From Gammaproteobacteria bacterium (GTDB lineage: Bacteria; Pseudomonadota; Gammaproteobacteria; Steroidobacterales; Rariloculaceae): 64,000 nucleotides of DNA. Below are positions 9,041 through 17,833 of the stretch, one piece after another. How positions within the stretch are numbered: position 1 is the first letter of the stretch; each line of letters starts with the position of its first letter. The position numbers and the translations under genes are program-made. Where the stretch lies: NCBI GenBank assembly GCA_017577365.1, contig PKRJ01000009.1, forward strand, positions 16,329-80,328. The letters are read 5' to 3'. The notes below the pieces were generated by a model. It saw nothing but the letters and a program-made list of their open reading frames with translations, was not told where the DNA came from and made no database searches.

Positions 9041-9451
9041 TCAGCCGCCCATGAACCGCGCGATCGTCTCGGCTTCCGTCAGCCGCTCGAGGTTGCCGGC
9101 GAACGCGTAGCCCGGCGGCTGATGGTCGACGTAGATCTCGGTGACGGCCTCGAACGGCGCCGGATCGTCGAACGCGCCGACCGAGATGACGTAGAGGTCC
9201 TTCGGCTTCAGCCTGTAGAACAGGTTCGAGCCGCAGCGCTTGCAGAACCCGCGCTCGGCCCACTCCGACGACTCGTAGCGGCCGATATGCTCTCGGCCTT
9301 CGAAAACGACGCCGCTCGCGGCCGTCATGAACCCTGGCCCCCCTGACCAGCGCCGACACATGCCGCAATGGCAAATGTGGTGCTCTCGCTCGAACGACTC
9401 CACGGTGAACCTCACCGCGCCGCAAAGGCAGCGTCCCGTCGCCCCGGCCAT
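9041..9451 (-). CDS. GFA-family zinc protein (glutathione-dependent formaldehyde-activating enzyme/centromere protein V fold)
   Basis: 136 residues with a strong AGGAG ribosome site. It has the full cysteine set of the family: CLCG (Cys8, Cys10), CHCGMC (Cys27, 29, 32) and the later FCKRCGSNLFYR (Cys70, 73), expected to hold two zinc ions. Family members include the S-hydroxymethylglutathione synthase Gfa, but most small GFA proteins have no proven activity. It is cytosolic, with no signal peptide. It lies downstream of the 2OG oxygenase on the same strand with about a 107 bp gap, so co-transcription is possible. Calling it a formaldehyde enzyme would go beyond the evidence. Confidence 0.85.
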   Translation of the reverse strand: MAGATGRCLCGAVRFTVESFEREHHICHCGMCRRWSGGPGFMTAASGVVFEGREHIGRYESSEWAERGFCKRCGSNLFYRLKPKDLYVISVGAFDDPAPFEAVTEIYVDHQPPGYAFAGNLERLTEAETIARFMGG

Positions 9452-9558
9452 CGAATCGCTCCTTTCTTGGGGTACTCTCGCGAGCGTCGTGTCATTATCG
9501 CCGAGCTCCGCCCAAGCGCCTATCGGCAATCTAGGACCGGCGAAGAAGAAATCCGCGC

Positions 9559-10569
9559 CTACGCGACGACGTCGGAATAGTGGGCCCGCGCGACGTTCGG
9601 GTGCGATCGCAGGCGAATCTTCAAGTAGTTGTCGCCGAAGCGCGCGAACACGGGATCGCTCGGATCCGCGTTCTGACCGCCCGGCGCTTGCGCGGCGAGC
9701 GCGGGCGGCAGCGGCACGGGCTCGAAAACCGCGTCGAGCCGCGGATGGAAGAAGTACGCGATCGAAACTCGCGAGAGGCCGGGCGGCGGGCTCGTGACGC
9801 CGTGCGGCGTCGCGCGTAACAGGCCCGCCGTCGCTGCCTGCATCATCTCGCCCAGATTCATCACGTACGTGCCGGGGCGCGGCGTCGCGTCGATCAGCCG
9901 ATCGCCTCGGCGCACCTTGAGCCCGCCGACGTCGTCCTGAAGCACGAACGACACGAGGCCCGAATCGTGATGCATCCCGACGCCCTGGTCGTCGGACGAG
10001 CCGTCGGCTCCAGGCGGATAATGGATGATTTTCAGATGCGGATCGCCGCGCGGCGCGAAGAAGCGGTCGAAATAGTCGACCGGCTGATCGAGGCCTAGCG
10101 CGATCGCGCGCAGCACCGCGAATCCGACGCGATCCATCCGCTGCATCCACTCGAGCACGATCGGCCGCATCTCGGGCAATGCGTCCGGCCACTGATTCGG
10201 GCCGCGCAGTCTTCGCCAAGGCGGGTCCGACGGCGACCACCCCTCGGCCGGCTCCTCGGGGCCGAGATCGAGCTGCTCGCGACGGTCCGGCACACCCTTC
10301 GTCAGCTCGCCGCCGACCGGCGTGTAGCCGCGAAAATGCGGCGACGCCGCGATATCGAGCGCGCGCTTCTCATCATCCGGCAGCGCGAAGAAGGCTCGCG
10401 CGATGCGCAGCATCGCGCGGTCGAGCTCGACCGGCACACCGTGCCCGGCGACATAGCAGAAGCCCGGATCGCGGCATGCGGCGTGAAGCTTCGCGACGAT
10501 GGTTCGGCCTTGCGGGCCGAACGGGTCGGCCAGAAAGTCGCCGAGATCGATGACCGGCAGCGTCTCCAT
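9559..10569 (-). CDS. 2-oxoglutarate/Fe(II)-dependent oxygenase, isopenicillin-N-synthase-like
   Basis: 336 residues. The N-terminal DIOX_N region (PVIDLGDF, residues 5-12; GFCYVAGHGVP, 36-46) is followed by the jelly-roll core. The iron triad is visible as His200-x-Asp202 (MHHDSG) and His256 (TPHGV), and the co-substrate pair is Arg267-x-Ser269 (SRVSIAYF). The family hydroxylates, desaturates or ring-closes small molecules; the substrate is not evident. It lies 57 bp downstream of a TonB-dependent receptor on the same strand, so the receptor may import the compound it acts on. That link is an inference from gene order. Confidence 0.88.
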   Translation of the reverse strand: METLPVIDLGDFLADPFGPQGRTIVAKLHAACRDPGFCYVAGHGVPVELDRAMLRIARAFFALPDDEKRALDIAASPHFRGYTPVGGELTKGVPDRREQLDLGPEEPAEGWSPSDPPWRRLRGPNQWPDALPEMRPIVLEWMQRMDRVGFAVLRAIALGLDQPVDYFDRFFAPRGDPHLKIIHYPPGADGSSDDQGVGMHHDSGLVSFVLQDDVGGLKVRRGDRLIDATPRPGTYVMNLGEMMQAATAGLLRATPHGVTSPPPGLSRVSIAYFFHPRLDAVFEPVPLPPALAAQAPGGQNADPSDPVFARFGDNYLKIRLRSHPNVARAHYSDVVA

Positions 10570-10626
10570 GGGCGCGCCAGTGTACGTCGGGCGCCCGCGA
10601 AACGGGAGACGCCGCCGCGCGAGCCG

Positions 10627-13077
10627 CTACTCGAAGTCGATGCGCACGGTCGCGAACCACTCGCGCGGCCGGTTGTACGTGCCGTTGACGAGGCCCGCGG
10701 CCGGCTGGTTCTGACCGGTCACGACGTGGCGCTCGTCCCCGAGATTGCGCCCGCCGAAGATGACCTGCCAGTTGCTCGCCGACCGGTACGATATCGCGGC
10801 GTTGAAGAAATCCGTTTCGGGTTGCATCAGCTCGGGCGTGTTGCCGAGATCGTTCGCGATCTCGTCGTCGTGCACCCAGTCCGCGTGGAAGCCCCAGCGC
10901 GCGCCGCCGCCGACCGGCAGCTCGTAGTCGAAGCCGATGTTCCAGCTCCTCTCGGGGACGTTGACGAACTTCGAGTCGAGCGGAAGCGGCGAGCCGTCCG
11001 GCCGGATCACGCCTTCCTGAATGCGGTCGTACTCGGCGTCGAGCCAGCCGAAGCCGGCGCGCAGCGTCAAGCGATCCGTCGGCAGCCAGAAGGCTTCCGC
11101 CTCGAACCCGGTGATGGTGCCGTCGCCGCCGTTCGAGAAGACCGGCGACGCGCCGATCTGCTGCGTCACCTGGATATCCTCGTAGTCGGTCGTGAAGGCG
11201 GCGAGGTTGAGCTGCAAGGTCCGATCGACCAGCTGCGTCTTCAAGCCGATTTCCCAGGCCTCGGCCGTCTCGGCGTCGAACTCGAGCCCGAGCGGGTTGT
11301 CGGGCGTCGGCTGAGTCGTCAAATGCGGTGCCGACAGACGCGTCGTCCAGCCGCCGGACTTGAAGCCCTCCGAGTACGACACATAGGCCATGACGTCGTC
11401 GGTGAAGTGATACTCGAAGCCGAAGCGGCCGGAGAAGTCGTCGAAGTCGCGCCGGTTGACGCCGAGCGGATAGTAGCGCGTGAGATCGTTCTGGTCGGGG
11501 AAGATCTCGGGCGGCGCGCCGCTCTTCGGCGCGATCAGGTTGAGGTCGCGCTGCCGGCCTTCGAACTCCTTGCGCTCGTCCGTATAGCGGCCGCCGATCG
11601 TGAGATCCAGCCGGTCGGTCAGCCCGATCGTGACCTGCGCGAACAGCGCCCACGCGTCGTTATCGAAGTAGTTCTCGCCGTAGATCTGCAGGAGGCCGCC
11701 CGGGAATGTCACGAAATCCGTGAGATCGCCGTCCTCGTGGAAGAAATACGCCCCGACGGTCCAGTCGAAGCGGCCTTCGTCCGAGACGTTCGAGAGCTGA
11801 AGCTCGTGTGAGTACTGTCTCTGGAACGTGTCGAACGAGGGCTCGAGCATCGGCAGCGGCGATCCGTCGAAATCGAATCCGAACAGCGACTCGAGCTCCC
11901 GCGAGCTGCCGATGTAGCGCAACAGCATGCCGTTCCGCAGGTTGTACGACAGGTTGACCGAGAAGCCCTCGACCTCGAGCTTGTTGAAGTTGTTGCCGTT
12001 GGCGTAGGAGACGTCGACGTCGTCCGTGATGAACGCATCGGTGTACGGCATTCGCGGCACCGAGTTGTCGAGCCCCGGCTGGATGATGAACGGCGCGCCG
12101 ACGGTCGGGAACGCTGGATCCGTGCCGCGCGGGGCGGCGCACGGCGGGATCACGCCCGGCGGCAGGGTGATGCAGGTGTTGTAGAGCGTCGTCAACGAGG
12201 CCGGGCTGTCGGCGTCGAAGCGCAGCACGGTATTCGGCGTGCCTTCCTCGTCCGCGCGCGTGTAGTCGAGCGCGAACGTCACCTCGAGCTGGTCGCTCAC
12301 GACCCACAGCAGCTTGCCGCGGAAGTTGTCCTGGTTCTCGCCGCCCGCGCGATCCGCGGATTGATAAGCGGCCTGCAGGAATTGCTCCGTGGCGTCGGAG
12401 ACGAACTGCTCGTAGCCCGGGAAGCGAATGCGGCGTTGATAGCCTTGACGGTTCTTCGCCGAGAACGCGACCGAGCTGAAGAGCTTGCCCTCGACGATCG
12501 GAAAATCCGCGGCCGCCCGCACGTCGAGACGATCGAACTCGCCGAGCGTCATCTCGGCCCGCGCGCGAAACTCGTCTCCCGGCCGGCGCGTGATCACGTG
12601 AATCGCGCCGCCGATCGTGTTGCGGCCGAACAGCGTGCCCTGCGGACCCTTCAGCACCTCGATCCGCTCGACGTCGAGCATGTCGACGTTCGCGCCGATG
12701 CTGCGGGCGAGATAGACGTCGTCGACGTAGACGCCGACGCCGGGCTCGAGGTTGAACGCGAAATCACTCTGTCCGATGCCGCGGATATAGGCCGCGAGCA
12801 CCGAGTTCGAGCCGCTGAACGGCACGGTCGGGTCGATATAGATATTCGGAGAGAAATCGGAAACTTCCGCGAGCTGCGTGATCGACCGCTGCTCCAGGAT
12901 ATCGCCGGTGACGACGGTCATCGCGATCGGCACGTCCTGCACGTTCTCGGCCCGGCGTTGCGCGGTGACGATGACCTCTTCGAGTCGTTGCTGGGCCTCT
13001 GCCATCGGGCTCGCGGCGACGAGCAGGGCCGATAGGAGCGCGTAGCGGTGCGCCCTCGGGTCTCGTTCGTTCGGCAT
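10627..13077 (-). CDS. TonB-dependent outer-membrane receptor
   Basis: 816 residues. The start is an ATG (MPNERDPRAHR) with a GGGGGGAT ribosome site; an upstream in-frame start adds a poor sequence. A signal peptide (about 1-28, ending AEAQ) precedes a TonB-box-like segment EEVIVTAQRR. The plug domain carries VPIAMTVVTGD and LKGPQGTLFGRNTIGGAI. The rest is a 22-strand barrel rich in aromatic and Asp/Asn turns, with a penultimate Phe (RIDFE). The type is common in environmental proteobacteria, where such receptors take up siderophores, glycans or small aromatics; the ligand is unknown. The neighbouring downstream 2OG oxygenase may be functionally linked. Confidence 0.9.
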   Translation of the reverse strand: MPNERDPRAHRYALLSALLVAASPMAEAQQRLEEVIVTAQRRAENVQDVPIAMTVVTGDILEQRSITQLAEVSDFSPNIYIDPTVPFSGSNSVLAAYIRGIGQSDFAFNLEPGVGVYVDDVYLARSIGANVDMLDVERIEVLKGPQGTLFGRNTIGGAIHVITRRPGDEFRARAEMTLGEFDRLDVRAAADFPIVEGKLFSSVAFSAKNRQGYQRRIRFPGYEQFVSDATEQFLQAAYQSADRAGGENQDNFRGKLLWVVSDQLEVTFALDYTRADEEGTPNTVLRFDADSPASLTTLYNTCITLPPGVIPPCAAPRGTDPAFPTVGAPFIIQPGLDNSVPRMPYTDAFITDDVDVSYANGNNFNKLEVEGFSVNLSYNLRNGMLLRYIGSSRELESLFGFDFDGSPLPMLEPSFDTFQRQYSHELQLSNVSDEGRFDWTVGAYFFHEDGDLTDFVTFPGGLLQIYGENYFDNDAWALFAQVTIGLTDRLDLTIGGRYTDERKEFEGRQRDLNLIAPKSGAPPEIFPDQNDLTRYYPLGVNRRDFDDFSGRFGFEYHFTDDVMAYVSYSEGFKSGGWTTRLSAPHLTTQPTPDNPLGLEFDAETAEAWEIGLKTQLVDRTLQLNLAAFTTDYEDIQVTQQIGASPVFSNGGDGTITGFEAEAFWLPTDRLTLRAGFGWLDAEYDRIQEGVIRPDGSPLPLDSKFVNVPERSWNIGFDYELPVGGGARWGFHADWVHDDEIANDLGNTPELMQPETDFFNAAISYRSASNWQVIFGGRNLGDERHVVTGQNQPAAGLVNGTYNRPREWFATVRIDFE

Positions 13078-13185
13078 CTCTATCCCCCCGCTTGACTCCG
13101 CGAATGTTAGCCAAAGGAGAAAGATCATCCTAGTGAGAATGTCGTGCGGATATCGGGAAGAGTGCGGGGGTGATTCTTCCTATTT

Positions 13186-13200
13186 CCTTTTCGGAAAAGG
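13186..13200. other. Perfect short inverted repeat between the receptor promoter region and the DUF998 gene
   Basis: CCTTTT-CGG-AAAAGG, a 6 bp stem with a 3-base loop. It lies downstream of the DUF998 gene stop and upstream of the receptor gene, both read leftward. It could be a weak terminator for the former, but no U-tract follows on that strand. An operator for the receptor is an alternative. Confidence 0.3.
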
Positions 13201-13275
13201 GGCGGGAAGCGTCGATTCGGGGAGGCGCCGCGCGGCGACGGCGCTCGTCGCCGCGCGGCGTTGCATTCCGGGATG

Positions 13276-13926
13276 TCAGGCAGCGGCCGTGCCGTCCGCG
13301 GGAGCGCGACGCCCGTCGAGGCCCACGAGCTTCATCGACATCAATACGTACCAAACCATGAAGATCGTGTTGCCGATTCGTTGCGCCAACCCGGCGTCGA
13401 GCAATCCTCTGAGGGTTAGCGATGCCACGATCGTCAAGCCCGCGAGCACGATATTCGCGAGGTAAAGACCCCGCCACGTGGCGTCCCGTCTCATCGGACC
13501 GACCAGCGCCAGCACGCCGAGCAGCCACGCGACGCCCGTCGCCAGGCCGCTGAGGAAGTGCGCGCGCGTGGACGGCGAACCGATGTCCACGACACCGTTG
13601 ACCATTTCCGCCGGGAACACGCCTTGCGCCGCGATCCCGAGGCCGGCGATCACGAGCAATACCCGCGCTATCTTCGCGGCGATTGACGGTTCGCGGCCTA
13701 TCGAGCCGGCGATCGTGCCTCCGACGATCGCCGCGAGCACGCCGGTCACGCCGAATCCGAGCACGTTCCACCAGACGGCGTTCGGAGTGCCCATGACTCC
13801 GAGCTCGCTGATCTCGTTGACCACGTGAGAGTAGCCGGGCCTCAGCGCACCGAAAATCACGGTCGCGAGCCAGAACCAGGCCAATGCGACTATTCCCAAG
13901 TAACCGGCGTGTCTCGGTCGGATCAT
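13276..13926 (-). CDS. DUF998-family integral membrane protein
   Basis: 216 residues with about six hydrophobic helices (first GIVALAWFWLATVIFGAL, last near TIFMVWYVLMSMKLVGL). A conserved-looking early loop, YSHVVNEISELG, is typical of DUF998 proteins: small polytopic inner-membrane proteins of unknown role, sometimes described as hypothetical membrane proteins near lipid genes. The C-terminus is short, charged and Ala-rich. No operon partner is close on the same strand, with gaps of about 94 and 198 bp. Family recognition is by the helix pattern and the NEISELG loop; no function is proposed. Confidence 0.75.
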   Translation of the reverse strand: MIRPRHAGYLGIVALAWFWLATVIFGALRPGYSHVVNEISELGVMGTPNAVWWNVLGFGVTGVLAAIVGGTIAGSIGREPSIAAKIARVLLVIAGLGIAAQGVFPAEMVNGVVDIGSPSTRAHFLSGLATGVAWLLGVLALVGPMRRDATWRGLYLANIVLAGLTIVASLTLRGLLDAGLAQRIGNTIFMVWYVLMSMKLVGLDGRRAPADGTAAA

Positions 13927-14020
13927 GGGGGCTCCAGCGAATCGCGGCCGTCGAGGCCGAATCCGATCATGTCAACGCTTCGAGCTCGCGCTCGCTGCGA
14001 TCGGCCGACACCGATCCTCG

Positions 14021-15103
14021 TTATGGCGACACGCGCGGGAAGACCCAAGCCCCCGAGACGTGGACCTCGGAGACGCTTACGACTTCGCCTTTCTCGTCGA
14101 CGTTGAATACCCATCCCAACCCGAAGCTGCTGTCGAAAGCGTTCTCCGACTGCGGAATGAGACGGGACGTGTCGTAGTCGACGTTGCCCCCTGTATCCGA
14201 ATAGCGCGGGCTGCGGGTGACGTAGAGCTCGCCGTTCTCGAGAGTCACCGTGGCGGTGATCGTGTTGCCGAGCCAGGTGCCGCGGTATACCCCGACGTAA
14301 CGCTTCAGGATTTCCTCGGGGACCTTGACGACCTTCTTTTCGGATTGCTCGAGATTCCCGCTGTAGTGCTTGCGACCGGTCTCGGATTCGTTACAGATGA
14401 TCTCGTGGAGGGCGCCGTCCGGCCGCAGCACGAGATCGACGGTGGCGTGCACCGGCTCGGTGAACGTGCCGGGATCCTCGTACGTGATCTCGAGCGTCAT
14501 GTGGCCGTAGTCATGCCGCGTATAGCGCTCGGTGATGCGCAGCTGCTCGGTATGCGGCAGCCCTTCGCGAGTGAGCCAGCTTCGGTCGTTGTAGCCGTTG
14601 CTTTCGACGACGAGCGTATCGCCTTCCCAGCGCCCGGCGGAGTATCCGAGCCACGTCGGCACGAGCGGCTCGGGCTCGAGCTCGCGGCCGTCCATGTGGA
14701 TCTGGCGATACGTCATGTCCGAGTGGAGGACGACGATGATCTCGGGGTGCTGCACGATGCGCCGCATCCCGCCGACGGATGCGCCGGCCGGCAAGTTGCT
14801 CGGTCCGCTCGGCAAGCAATGAAAGCGCGGGTCGTTCGTGTAGAACTGCCGTTCCGCTTCGGCCATCGCGTCGAGGGCCCAGCCGCGAATCTTCGATTTA
14901 TCGAAAAGACTCCCTCGCGCGTCCACGGGAACCCATATCCCCGAGAGATCGATGCGGCCGTCCGACGTCCTCGGTGCCGACGCGGTCAAGTCGGGGCGGC
15001 CGTCCTCGGTGCGCGGCACGAGAGGGGAGCGCCAATCGAACCACTGCGCATGCGATGGCATGCTGCAAAGAATCAGAAGCGCCGATACCGAGAGCCGATG
15101 CAT
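14021..15103 (-). CDS. Secreted protein of the GRxDLSGIW family (partner of DUF6152 proteins), function unknown
   Basis: 360 residues with a signal peptide (1-19, ending SHAQ). After it comes the family motif GRPDLTASAPRTSDGRIDLS then GIWVP. Later motifs are RFHCLPSGP, MRRIVQHPEIIVVLHSD, YSAGRWEGDTLVVESNGYND and RITERYTRHDYGHMTLEITYED. These recur in large periplasmic or lipoprotein-like families in Acidobacteria and Proteobacteria. The residue pattern suggests a beta-rich sandwich. It is divergent from a DUF6152 gene, with which it shares a 106 bp promoter region. The same two modules are fused in one gene at 41717-42751. The role is unknown, perhaps binding or processing an exported small molecule. 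Confidence 0.7.
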   Translation of the reverse strand: MHRLSVSALLILCSMPSHAQWFDWRSPLVPRTEDGRPDLTASAPRTSDGRIDLSGIWVPVDARGSLFDKSKIRGWALDAMAEAERQFYTNDPRFHCLPSGPSNLPAGASVGGMRRIVQHPEIIVVLHSDMTYRQIHMDGRELEPEPLVPTWLGYSAGRWEGDTLVVESNGYNDRSWLTREGLPHTEQLRITERYTRHDYGHMTLEITYEDPGTFTEPVHATVDLVLRPDGALHEIICNESETGRKHYSGNLEQSEKKVVKVPEEILKRYVGVYRGTWLGNTITATVTLENGELYVTRSPRYSDTGGNVDYDTSRLIPQSENAFDSSFGLGWVFNVDEKGEVVSVSEVHVSGAWVFPRVSP

Positions 15104-15150
15104 CTGTCTCTCACTCGGGTCTTGTGGTTATCTCCCCACCATATCCGCCG

Positions 15151-15180
15151 AGTATACTATTGCCGTTTTCGAGAGGACAA
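15151..15180 (-). promoter_or_regulatory. Putative sigma-70 promoter for the secreted GRxDLSGIW-family gene
   Basis: Reading leftward, TTGTCC (15180-15175), an 18 bp spacer and TATACT (15156-15151) lie about 50 bp before the ATG at 15103. The core AGTATACT is palindromic, so the same -10 could serve the divergent DUF6152 gene, though no good -35 is seen in that direction. Confidence 0.45.
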
Positions 15181-15209
15181 AGAACCAGACGATGCGTGGT
15201 GGGGGAGTC

Positions 15210-15617
15210 ATGAGGCTGGTTTCGAAGAGAAGGGCGACGACGGTCCTTGCCGCCTTCTCGTTCGTCTTCGCTTGGACCGGCGCCGATGCGCATCATTCGT
15301 TCTCGGCGGAGTTCGATATCGGCCAGCCGATCGAGATCACCGGCACCGTCACCGCGATCGAATGGACCAACCCGCACGCCTGGGTGCACATGGAAGTCGT
15401 CGATGCCGACGGTAACGCGACCCAATGGGCAGTCGAGCTGCTCGGCGTGACCGCGCTCGCGCGGAGCGGTCTCACGCGGCAGGTGCTGAAACCGGGCGAC
15501 AAGATCACGGTCAACGGCTACCGCGCGCGGAACGGCACGCCGACCGCGAACGCGTCGACGATGAAGCGGGCCGATACCGGCGAGCATCTGTGGACGAGCT
15601 CCGTCGAGCCGAACTGA
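15210..15617 (+). CDS. DUF6152-family periplasmic protein
   Basis: 135 residues from ATG 15210 with a GGGGGAG ribosome site; an in-frame ATG at 15192 is less well placed. A signal peptide ends at ADA, so the mature protein begins with the family hallmark HHSFSAEFD. This is followed by ITGTVTAIEWTNPHAWVHME, WAVELLGVTALARSGL and LKPGDKITVNGYRARNG. The folded part looks like a small OB-like beta-barrel. The paired His at the mature N-terminus could bind a metal; that is an inference. The family is of unknown function and is commonly found next to the secreted family encoded divergently here. Confidence 0.85.
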   Translation: MRLVSKRRATTVLAAFSFVFAWTGADAHHSFSAEFDIGQPIEITGTVTAIEWTNPHAWVHMEVVDADGNATQWAVELLGVTALARSGLTRQVLKPGDKITVNGYRARNGTPTANASTMKRADTGEHLWTSSVEPN

Positions 15618-15699
15618 GACCCGTCCCCCTCGGCGGCTCGCTCCCACTCGCCGGACCGCGGCATTTTGCCGCCTACTGATATTCCGGTAGGGCGGGCCT

Positions 15700-17184
15700 T
15701 TAGTTGGAAGCCCGCTCTTTGCGCAACCTCATCGCGGCTTCGACGTCCGCGCGCGTCTGCGGCTCCGCCGAAGCGTGCACGTTGATGTAGCGCTCGTAGT
15801 CGAGACCCAGACGCTCGATCGTCGCTACCAGCGCCTGCACGTGATCGTTCGCGGGCTCGCCCGGAATGACGGAGAAATCGCCCTGGAAGAGCACCTTTTC
15901 CTTCGGGAAGTAGGCGATCAGCAAGGCGTCGGAGTGGGGCGCGGGATAGACGTGATAGAGCTCCACGGTCCGTTTGCCGTCCGAGTACACGCGCATGTCC
16001 GAGACCGTCTCTATGCGCGGCACGCGCGGGTTGCGCGCGAGCGCGTCGTCGAGCAGCGTGCGCGGCGTGCCGAACGCGCGCTCGAAAAATTCCCGAGCAT
16101 TCTCGTGCGCGATGATCGTGGCGCCTTCGGCCACGAGCACCGGCAATCCGCCGGTGTGATCGGAGTGCGGGTGCGTGACCATCACGTACCGGATGGGCTT
16201 GCCCGGGAACTGCCGCTTGATCTCGTCGACGTAAGCCTGAGCGCGTGCCTGGTTCTGACCCGCCTCGAGCATCATGATGTGATCCTCGAACTCGACCACG
16301 AGCGAGTCGTAGCTGAAGCCGGCCGTCGTGTAACGGAACAGCCCGTCGCCGAGCTGTTCCTTGATGATCTCGAAGCTTTGCGAGGCGCCGCCGAAGCCGC
16401 CCGGCGCGGCCGGCCGCTCCGGCGCAGGCGCGATCGAAGCGATGTTCGCGGGATTCGCTTGGGCGTCTTTGACGTGGACCTCGAAATACGGCCACCCGCC
16501 TCGCGTCTGTACGATTCGCGTCGGCGCAATTGTGCCGTTGAAGTCCATCCAATCGAGATACTCGGCGACGATATGCATGTCGCCCATGATGTTCTCGCCG
16601 AGCCACGTCTCGACGCGCTCGATCAGGTTCTGCTCGTTGACGTAGCCGTCGATTCGGTACGAGGCGCCGGAGGGCGCTTTGACTTCCGGGCTCCAGCTCA
16701 GGACCGTGTAAGGTTTGCCGTCGATGACGGCGCGCGTCGCCGTGGCGTTGCGCCGCGCGGCGCCTTCGAGGAAGCCCCATGGCGTGATGTAGAGCTCGAG
16801 AGAGGCGCCCCAAGGTTGCGATAGATCGGCCTGCTCGGGCGTGACCTGCTGGAAGAACTTCCCGGCGACCAGCTCCGTCGAGGGTCCGCCGGCGATGTTG
16901 AGCGTGTCGCCCGCGTGGCGCGAGGTCGGCGCGTCGAGATCGATCACGCGCACGTAGTTGTGGATCGGCCGCATCGGATCGTGCGTGCCGTAGCAGATCA
17001 TCTGCGCCGCGTTCGCCCCGCACTGCTGGAACGCGACGTCACGGGCGGAGCCGCGATAGACGATCGAGCGGACGTTACCCAGTGCGTTTCGCGCGTTCGC
17101 GATGACCGTAGCGGCATCCTGTGCGACCGCCGTCCCGCATAGGGACGACAGGCAGAGCGCCGCGAGCGCGATCTTCTTCAGCAT
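15700..17184 (-). CDS. Secreted MBL-fold metallo-hydrolase with long N-terminal domain
   Basis: 494 residues. The signal peptide is about 1-21 (ending AVAQ). Residues about 25-270 form a beta-rich domain of the lipoprotein-carrier type seen in other exported MBL proteins. The metallo-beta-lactamase domain then has HPHSDHTGG (the HxHxDH zinc motif), a later His in YPAPHSD and Asp in FQGDFS. The last ligand is plausibly His in NVHASAE. A proline/glycine linker (PAPERPAAPGGFGG) joins the two parts. It is presumably periplasmic; substrates of such proteins range from lactones to sulfate esters and none is indicated. A small gene of unknown function lies 42 bp upstream on the same strand and may be co-transcribed. 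Confidence 0.8.
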   Translation of the reverse strand: MLKKIALAALCLSSLCGTAVAQDAATVIANARNALGNVRSIVYRGSARDVAFQQCGANAAQMICYGTHDPMRPIHNYVRVIDLDAPTSRHAGDTLNIAGGPSTELVAGKFFQQVTPEQADLSQPWGASLELYITPWGFLEGAARRNATATRAVIDGKPYTVLSWSPEVKAPSGASYRIDGYVNEQNLIERVETWLGENIMGDMHIVAEYLDWMDFNGTIAPTRIVQTRGGWPYFEVHVKDAQANPANIASIAPAPERPAAPGGFGGASQSFEIIKEQLGDGLFRYTTAGFSYDSLVVEFEDHIMMLEAGQNQARAQAYVDEIKRQFPGKPIRYVMVTHPHSDHTGGLPVLVAEGATIIAHENAREFFERAFGTPRTLLDDALARNPRVPRIETVSDMRVYSDGKRTVELYHVYPAPHSDALLIAYFPKEKVLFQGDFSVIPGEPANDHVQALVATIERLGLDYERYINVHASAEPQTRADVEAAMRLRKERASN

Positions 17185-17226
17185 TCGTTATCCCCCTCTT
17201 CGATCTTCGGCAGTTGCTCGATCGTT

Positions 17227-17487
17227 TCAGTGAAGCAGCGCGGGAGTCACGCGCACGAAGTAGGAGTCGGTGATCTCCCCGCCGGGACGAATCGAACGTC
17301 GAATCGAATCCAGCCCGTCGTACTTGTCCAGACCGCCGCCGCAGTTGAAGCCTTCGCCGTAGATCTCGAGAGACGTGCCGTCCGAGAAGATCAAGAACAA
17401 CTGCTGACGCGGATCTCCGGAGCGATGTCGAGCCGCGACGACCCCCACTATTTGCTTGCCGACGATGTCCTTGATCCCCGTTTTCAT
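17227..17487 (-). CDS. Small protein of unknown function, 86 aa
   Basis: An 86-residue protein I do not recognise. It has no signal peptide or membrane helix. It reads as alternating short beta strands: IVGKQIVGVVAARH, QQLFLIFSDGTSLEIYGEG, then a Cys/Gly turn NCGGGLDK and SYFVRVTPALLH. The pattern of a DGTxLEIYG strand resembles small beta-barrel domains that bind other proteins. It reads in the same direction as the MBL-fold gene 42 bp downstream. No good ribosome site is seen, but composition and third-position GC match neighbouring genes, so I take it as real. Confidence 0.6.
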   Translation of the reverse strand: MKTGIKDIVGKQIVGVVAARHRSGDPRQQLFLIFSDGTSLEIYGEGFNCGGGLDKYDGLDSIRRSIRPGGEITDSYFVRVTPALLH

Positions 17488-17833
17488 GACTCGAAGTCTC
17501 GGCGGTTCTTCTTGTTGTCGAGTTCTCGCGCGCGAGCCGAACTCGCCGAGCGATATCGTAACAGAACCGCTCGCGCCCGGCCTCCTCGAGTATAGCCGTC
17601 CGCTTCCTGCCCGACGGCTCCTCCGCGGAACTAATTCGTGAACGGAATCGCCGCGGACGTGGAATCTCCCTTCCGTGAGCGGCGAACGGCGGGGCGGCAG
17701 CGCGCGAATCGGCGTCGCACCGGCTTTCTCCGCTACGCTCGCCGCGGCCGGCTCGAGCGGCGGGCAGGTCCTAGCTCGTCGGCCAGCGGCTCCATTCCGG
17801 CGACACGACGGATACCCAGGCCACCAGGATTGA
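17488..17833. other. Intergenic region without recognised features
   Basis: About 345 bp between the start of the 86-aa gene and the stop of the Met-rich TonB receptor. The open frames inside it have no coding character or start signals. It presumably holds the promoter of the small gene and MBL gene, but I find no clear -35/-10 pair, stem-loop or repeat. Confidence 0.4.
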
